Origin: Thermodesulfovibrionia bacterium
GTDB taxonomy: Bacteria; Nitrospirota; Thermodesulfovibrionia; UBA6902
Assembly (NCBI GenBank): GCA_947258735.1
Contig: CAMYJJ010000087.1
Location: forward strand, 1-10,611
Length of the DNA: 10,611 bases
Direction of reading: 5' to 3'
The translations under genes and the position numbers were made by a program. This document shows, piece after piece, positions 7,239-10,611 of this stretch. Position 1 is the first letter of the stretch; every line of letters begins with the position of its first letter. Below the pieces are notes generated by a model. The model did no database searches, had not been told where the DNA came from, and saw nothing but the letters and a program-made list of their open reading frames with translations.

Positions 7239-8435
7239 TTAGTTAGTAAGTTCTTGCATAGCATCAATGAAATGATTAACGAATGTTTTTTGCTCCTGCT
7301 GTATTTCCTCAGTTACCGCATCAGCATGCGATTCTAATGCTGGTTCCATTTTTTCATCCTTTGCTTTTATCGAAAAATCATATCCTTGCGATACAGCCTT
7401 ATCAATATCAAGAATATGTTGAAATTCATGTCCTAAAACTCTAGCTGCCTTTTTTAAATTAAACCATCCTTTAAAATAAACCTTGTTTAAATACACAAAA
7501 TAACTGCCATCATCCGGAATGTCTGGATTGTGTCCATGTATACCTTCAATTCCTGCAACGCCATGTTCAACTTCTTTATGTTTGATGAAATCTATGTATA
7601 TATCTTTTTTTTCTGAAATCGCCTCAATTTCTGATAATATTTTTTTGCCTCGCGCAGTTTTACTTAATTTATCCATAATTTCCTGTGCTCTCTCATTCGG
7701 TTCATCGGTCCATTGACCTGTCTTATAATCTCTGTATTGTTTTTTGTGTCCGCTCGGATCGACATATTTAACAGGATTGTTGTTTACATATGTATATCTA
7801 TTTAAATCTTGGGGATCATAAAGGTTTCTAGAAATAGCATCAGGCTGTGTGAAGTGCTTAAATTCGTGTTTGTAGTAGCGAGCCTCAAAGTAATAGAAAT
7901 CCGTAAGTTTATCTTTTTCTTTCCCCGTATATGTAAATCTCTCCTGCCCCCCTTCTCTGATTTCACCAAAAGGATAGTACTTGTTCCTTTCAACAAGGTT
8001 GCCTCCTGAATCAGTGACTGCATTTGTTCCGCCCAGGTGGTCAGAGTGGAAATAGCTGAGATTGCCTGATGAATCTTTCTTTGCAACCCGCTCTTTATTG
8101 GCAAAGTAATATTTAGTGTTTTCCAGCAAGCTGTCTGCTATCTCTGTGACGTAGTTCTTGCCAATATAATATGTGGTAATTTCGTTTTCAATTTTCTTGA
8201 TCCGCTGGCCCTTGAAGTCATAGTAATATTCTGCAATGACTACGCCGTTCTGATCCCCGTGCCTGATTCTGACAAGTTTGTTCGCATCGTTATACTCGTA
8301 GACTTTACCATCTCCCTTTGTCAGGTTCCCATTAGAGTCGTACTCGTAAAGCATATTCGTATCTGCATTAGAAATAGCCATAAATGAGATACAAAAAGCC
8401 AACAGAAACATGAATGTTAAAAGTACTCTTTTCAA
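7239..8435 (-). CDS. Short secreted RHS-core protein with a putative zinc metallopeptidase tip
   Basis: 398 residues. The start is TTG (8433-8435), with AAGGA seven bases upstream (8443-8447) and a good signal peptide (MKRVLLTFMFLLAFCISFMAI, cleavage near SNA/D). Only one or two YD repeats (28-82) precede a complete RHS-associated core: FHSDHLGGTNAVTD (129-142), YPFGEIREGG (154-163), YTGKEKD (169-175), YFEARYY (182-188) and RYTYVNNNPVKYVDPSGH (213-230). The last part matches the PxxxxDPxG processing motif of RHS toxins. After it comes a variable tip (231-398) with VLGHEFQHILD (333-343), an HExxH zinc motif with H336, E337 and H340, and ESHADAV (368-374), which could give the third ligand (E368) in a gluzincin-like arrangement. 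The tip is AT-richer than the core. The stop overlaps or lies 10 bases before the SpvB gene. RHS core is certain; peptidase activity is inferred from the motif and the target is unknown. Confidence 0.85.
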   Translation of the reverse strand: MKRVLLTFMFLLAFCISFMAISNADTNMLYEYDSNGNLTKGDGKVYEYNDANKLVRIRHGDQNGVVIAEYYYDFKGQRIKKIENEITTYYIGKNYVTEIADSLLENTKYYFANKERVAKKDSSGNLSYFHSDHLGGTNAVTDSGGNLVERNKYYPFGEIREGGQERFTYTGKEKDKLTDFYYFEARYYKHEFKHFTQPDAISRNLYDPQDLNRYTYVNNNPVKYVDPSGHKKQYRDYKTGQWTDEPNERAQEIMDKLSKTARGKKILSEIEAISEKKDIYIDFIKHKEVEHGVAGIEGIHGHNPDIPDDGSYFVYLNKVYFKGWFNLKKAARVLGHEFQHILDIDKAVSQGYDFSIKAKDEKMEPALESHADAVTEEIQQEQKTFVNHFIDAMQELTN

Positions 8436-8442
8436 GTTCTAA

Positions 8443-8447
8443 TCCTT
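8443..8447 (-). promoter_or_regulatory. Ribosome binding site that supports a TTG start
   Basis: On the minus strand, AAGGA stands seven bases before the TTG at 8433-8435. The next ATG (codon 9 of the frame) would remove the positively charged start of the signal peptide, so the TTG is preferred. Confidence 0.6.
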
Positions 8448-8467
8448 ATATAGCAAGACTTTTATCT

Positions 8468-9349
8468 CTACAGCTTCATAATGAAAGCAAGCGCATAGTA
8501 TGGCGGACGATTTTCAAGAGCAGTTGATCCGGCAGCCACAGTAGCCCCGCCGTGACTGTGTGTAATCTGATGAACATGATTGATTTCAGATGATGTATTG
8601 CCAGAATATGAGTGTGTATGATAATTGGTCACACCATCGTAAGCAGTACCGCCATTTTCAACCTGTTTAGTCGATCCGGAAACAGCGGTATTTCCGCTGA
8701 AAGAATGATTATGACTGCCGTTGGCTGATGTATCATTTGATGCTGTAGAAATCCCATGAGTGTGGCTGATGTTGTTTGCTTCAGAGCCGCCATTATCACC
8801 AACGGCATATCCGCTTCCTGCTCCAACGACAAACCTGTCTCTCAAATCCGGTGTTCCATTTGTCCCGTTGCATAATGCCCATCCGGAAGGAATGTTTGCA
8901 ATTGCACCACTCCACATGATAATGCCGCCCTGCGGAATGCCGTTCCCGGCAGTAAATGCATACCCAACGCTGGTGATCCTCTGGCGCGGCATCATTTCCG
9001 AGTCAGTTCCTATCGTAATGCCGAGGTATGCAACTATGTTATCAGTAAAGAATGATGAAGGAAGGGCATTGTGGGCACCCAACACTGCATTGAAATTCCC
9101 GTTCGTCACAACTACCTGCGTAGTTCCCGGGTTCCATGTCTCTGTCCACAGAACATTCCCCCCTGTCGGCGCATCATAGATGTTAAACGCAACATCATAC
9201 TGTCCGTCAGGCACAGGATTCCCGTTCACATCAGTAAGTGTGCCGTTGTAATTAATCAACTGAGGAATGCTTTGAGAATAGAGGGCTGGAGATATGCTTA
9301 ATATTATCGCCAGTGACAAAAGCACACTCACTATTCTGATTTTAACCAT
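8468..9349 (-). CDS. Secreted protein with phage tail-collar domain and HxH-rich C-terminus
   Basis: 293 residues with a Sec signal peptide (IVSVLLSLAIILSISPAL, cleavage near YSQ). Residues 28-130 (PQLINYNGTLTD, NPVPDGQYDVAFNIYD) form an extracellular beta domain common in secreted bacterial proteins. Residues about 138-175 (GGIIMWSGAIANIPSGWALC, GTPDLRDRFVVGAG) are a phage tail-collar domain (PF07484 type). The C-terminal part has five HxH motifs (196-198, 213-215, 244-246, 258-260, 264-266) and ends ENRPPYYALAFIMKL, the usual end of collar-type tail fibres. In T4 gp12, HxH residues from the trimer hold a metal ion in the fibre tip. Here the signal peptide shows that the fold is exported and not used in a phage particle inside the cell. 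Thirty-two bases separate it from the RHS-core gene, so the two are probably co-transcribed. A possible role is adhesion or surface display beside the RHS proteins. Confidence 0.85.
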   Translation of the reverse strand: MVKIRIVSVLLSLAIILSISPALYSQSIPQLINYNGTLTDVNGNPVPDGQYDVAFNIYDAPTGGNVLWTETWNPGTTQVVVTNGNFNAVLGAHNALPSSFFTDNIVAYLGITIGTDSEMMPRQRITSVGYAFTAGNGIPQGGIIMWSGAIANIPSGWALCNGTNGTPDLRDRFVVGAGSGYAVGDNGGSEANNISHTHGISTASNDTSANGSHNHSFSGNTAVSGSTKQVENGGTAYDGVTNYHTHSYSGNTSSEINHVHQITHSHGGATVAAGSTALENRPPYYALAFIMKL

Positions 9350-9356
9350 GGTATTA

Positions 9357-9363
9357 CCTCCTT
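9357..9363 (-). promoter_or_regulatory. Strong Shine-Dalgarno site of the tail-collar gene
   Basis: AAGGAGG on the minus strand, seven bases before the ATG at 9347-9349. It is the strongest ribosome binding site in the window, so this gene may be made in the largest amount in the operon. Confidence 0.75.
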
Positions 9364-9410
9364 ATAGCGTCTTTAAATTTCAAATTGCTTTTATCTTTGA
9401 AACCCGATCC

Positions 9411-9935
9411 TCATTTATTTTTTAAATATCTTCTAATTATTAAGGGGATGCTGCCTGAAAAGAAAAGTACGGCACTCAATGGCTCAGGGGTAACCGTGTA
9501 ACCAGATGTACTAAAGATTCCACCTTGATGATCATCATAGTCCGCACTGTAGGCAATATCCCTCAATTGATAATCAACGGTAAAGCTAAAACCACTGAGA
9601 GAGCTCCCGGCAGCGATATCAAAACTTATATTAGTTGAAAAGGAAACCATAAAATCTGTTTCATGCTCTCCTTCCCATATAGTGCTGTTCCATCCTGAAG
9701 GGAGCGGAAGCCCCGTCACAGTATGTGTCTGGCCAAACAACAAATCTACACTGTAAAGATATTCATTATTATTGGATGTGTTAAAGAAGGTATAATCATA
9801 CTGCCAAAGACCGCTGCCTAAAGTAGTTTCTCGGTAACTTATATTTGCAGAAGGAGTAGCCGGCGCCATAGACGGAATAAGAACTAAAAATATTAAAATG
9901 AAATAGAAAAATAGATTCCTTTGCCTACTCGACAT
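9411..9935 (-). CDS. Exported protein with a PEP-CTERM-like sorting tail
   Basis: 174 residues. The ATG at 9933-9935 has AAAGGA six bases upstream (9942-9947). A signal peptide spans residues 1-27 (RQRNLFFYFILIFLVLIPSM, then APA). The middle is a beta-rich, aromatic-rich domain of no recognised family (WQYDYTFFNTSNNNEYLYSV near 45-64). The end has PEP (150-152), a hydrophobic helix (LSAVLFFSGSIPLII, 153-167) and RRYLKNK, the three-part layout of PEP-CTERM substrates, which exosortase/EpsH cuts and sorts at the cell surface together with exopolysaccharide. The helix is short and lacks the usual glycine-rich pattern, so this is a variant tail. No exosortase gene is in the window. It is the first gene after the intergenic region and probably heads the operon. 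Confidence 0.75.
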   Translation of the reverse strand: MSSRQRNLFFYFILIFLVLIPSMAPATPSANISYRETTLGSGLWQYDYTFFNTSNNNEYLYSVDLLFGQTHTVTGLPLPSGWNSTIWEGEHETDFMVSFSTNISFDIAAGSSLSGFSFTVDYQLRDIAYSADYDDHQGGIFSTSGYTVTPEPLSAVLFFSGSIPLIIRRYLKNK

Positions 9936-9979
9936 AGCAAGTCCTTTTGAATAAAGAATTTAACAAGGAAAGATGTATT

Positions 9980-10009
9980 ATTTTACCCCCCTATATGGCT
10001 GAAAATCAA
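9980..10009 (-). promoter_or_regulatory. Possible sigma-70-type promoter of the operon
   Basis: On the minus strand, TTGATT (10004-10009) and TAAAAT (9980-9985) are 18 bases apart, about 45 bases before the first gene of the operon. Both boxes are near consensus, but the sequence is AT-rich and a G6 run fills part of the spacer, so this is only a candidate. Confidence 0.3.
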
Positions 10010-10260
10010 TAAAAAAGTGAATAAGGACCGTTCACATTCTCCAATGCATCAGAGATCTTTAAATGAATGGTATATGTTAATTATCAACAGGATCCAGACA
10101 GAATCAATATTATTGACAATAGCGAAAAGTCGAGAATCTATGACTATGCTATATCATGATGATTTTTAGCGGAAATCAATGAAACATGCTTTCAACCTGA
10201 AATGCACATTCTGGAGTGATAAAATACATTACAACTGGGAAGCCAAGTTTGGGGGAATGA

Positions 10261-10280
10261 CCGTTATTGAGGTATAACGG
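10261..10280. repeat. Perfect 7-bp inverted repeat with a 6-base loop
   Basis: CCGTTAT (10261-10267) and ATAACGG (10274-10280) pair perfectly around TGAGGT. No T-run follows on either strand, so it does not look like a rho-independent terminator. It could be an operator or a structural leftover of a mobile unit. Confidence 0.4.
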
Positions 10281-10370
10281 CTTAAATCATTGGAGGGTGA
10301 GAACCGCAAAGTTAAAAAGAGAATGACGAATAGCGATTGACGAACTACGAATTACGAAGGGTGAAGAAGA

Positions 10371-10466
10371 GAATATCAAATAACGAACAGGCAAGATCGA
10401 ATTTCGAAGTTATTATTTTGTCTTTACTTCGACATTCTACATTCATGTACTCGACATTCGATATTC
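10371..10466. repeat. Imperfect inverted-repeat element with GAATATC ends
   Basis: The left arm (10371-10410) begins GAATATC and ends TTCGAAGT. The right arm (10426-10466) begins ACTTCGACATTC and ends GATATTC. The arms pair at about two thirds of their positions, with the best pairing at both ends, around a 15-base AT-rich centre (10411-10425). Four more ACGAA words stand upstream (10326, 10340, 10347 and 10354) and one inside the left arm (10383). Similar ACGAA/TTCGAA-rich hairpins are familiar as dispersed intergenic repeats in some Desulfobacterota and Nitrospirota genomes (from memory). Transcribed on the minus strand, it would fold directly downstream of the biotin-carrier gene and may end or protect that transcript. 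Confidence 0.6.
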
Positions 10467-10484
10467 GTCGCTAAGACTAATCAA

Positions 10485-10611
10485 TCAGGTTTTGAATGTT
10501 ATGAGGACCTCATCGGTTTCTACAGCATTGCCGATTTTTGCAGCCACATCATCCACAACTCCGTCGCAGGGGGAGGAAACACCGCTTTCCATTTTCATGG
10601 ATTCGATAACC
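10485..10611 (-). CDS. Biotin carboxyl-carrier domain, C-terminal end (partial)
   Basis: The last 42 codons, with TGA at 10485-10487; the gene continues beyond the right edge. The protein end contains VIESMKMESGVSSPCDGVV, then DDVAAKIGNAVETDEVLI and TFKT. ESMKM is the biotinylation motif, and its lysine carries biotin. The spacing to the G.V and D.L..I pattern fits the second half of a biotinyl/lipoyl barrel. It could be a carrier subunit of acetyl- or propionyl-CoA carboxylase, pyruvate carboxylase subunit B, or a decarboxylase of the oxaloacetate/methylmalonyl-CoA type; the window does not decide. It shares the strand with the operon but is separated from it by about 550 bases, so it is probably the last gene of an unrelated metabolic unit. 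Confidence 0.85.
   Translation of the reverse strand, partial: VIESMKMESGVSSPCDGVVDDVAAKIGNAVETDEVLITFKT

Larger units (their letters stand above)
9936..10484. other. Non-coding region between the biotin-carrier gene and the operon
   Basis: About 550 bases without a convincing gene. Two plus-strand mini-frames exist (31 codons starting at about 10069; 32 codons from the ATG at 10180), but neither has a good ribosome binding site or a recognised sequence. The region holds a possible minus-strand promoter, a weak 5-bp hairpin followed by a T-run on the minus strand (GTGAA 10017-10021 with TTCAC 10031-10035), a 7-bp inverted repeat at 10261-10280 and the longer repeat element at 10321-10466. 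It seems to be a junction between core metabolism and the accessory operon. Confidence 0.5.

Noticed and set aside
7854..7868. A second HExxH pattern (HEFKH, residues 190-194) in the RHS-core protein
   Set aside because: It lies inside the conserved core between EARYY and QPDA, where other RHS proteins have a D...GRF segment. No further ligand pattern follows, so it is probably a chance match.
8760..9179. Plus-strand open frame of 139 codons
   Set aside because: It is antisense to the collar gene, which has a strong ribosome binding site, a signal peptide and a known domain.
9378..9402. Inverted repeat TTTCAAA...TTTGAAA between the first two operon genes
   Set aside because: Seven AT-rich base pairs with an 11-base loop and no T-run; such pairs are expected by chance in an AT-rich spacer.
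10011..10035. Hairpin plus T-run as a terminator on the minus strand
   Set aside because: The stem has only five base pairs with a 9-base loop; too weak to list as a terminator on its own, so it is mentioned only under the intergenic region.
10180..10278. Plus-strand mini-gene of 32 codons (starts MKHAFNLKCTFW)
   Set aside because: No good ribosome binding site and no recognised family; it ends within the 7-bp inverted repeat. Too weak to call.

Overview
The window looks like an accessory, surface and secretion region of a Gram-negative bacterium with an anaerobe-like gene style. An exosortase-type (PEP-CTERM-like) protein, an SpvB/FG-GAP/RHS giant protein and a C-terminal segment made of calcium-binding and beta-rich modules is a mix often met in Desulfobacterota, Nitrospirota and similar lineages. 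The phylum is an inference from gene style, not from a marker gene. Every substantial gene lies on the minus strand. The exception is a transposase tail on the plus strand at the left edge.

Layout in order of minus-strand transcription (right to left): (1) 10485-10611, the last 42 codons of a biotin-carrier domain, part of a carboxylase or decarboxylase and unrelated to the rest. (2) 9936-10484, a non-coding stretch of about 550 bases holding an imperfect inverted repeat (10371-10466), a cluster of ACGAA words, a 7-bp perfect inverted repeat and a possible promoter. (3) 9411-9935, a secreted protein with a PEP-CTERM-like tail. (4) 8468-9349, a secreted protein with a phage tail-collar domain and five HxH motifs. 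(5) 7239-8435, a short secreted RHS-core protein ending in a putative zinc metallopeptidase (HEFQH). (6) 5084-7228, an SpvB plus FG-GAP protein with a signal peptide. (7) 446-5074, a 1542-residue RHS-repeat protein with a mosaic C-terminus (two calcium-stalk units, a choice-of-anchor-D-like domain, an InlB-like repeat and a beta-helix-like end). (8) 1-119, the 3' end of an IS3-family element. Genes 3 to 7 are closely spaced (61, 32, 10 and 9 bases between them) and probably form one operon.

Two points stand out. First, genes 6 and 7 are one reading frame interrupted by a single in-frame amber codon (TAG at 5084-5086). The protein on either side continues the normal order of an SpvB-RHS shell protein, so this is a nonsense mutation, a read-through site or a sequence error. 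Second, the large shell protein lacks the usual RHS core and toxic tip at its end, while the small gene just upstream carries exactly an RHS core plus an enzymatic tip behind its own signal peptide. The locus therefore looks like a split RHS system: shell and cargo are separate secreted polypeptides in one operon, accompanied by a secreted tail-collar protein and an exosortase-type surface protein. No immunity gene is recognisable next to the tip.
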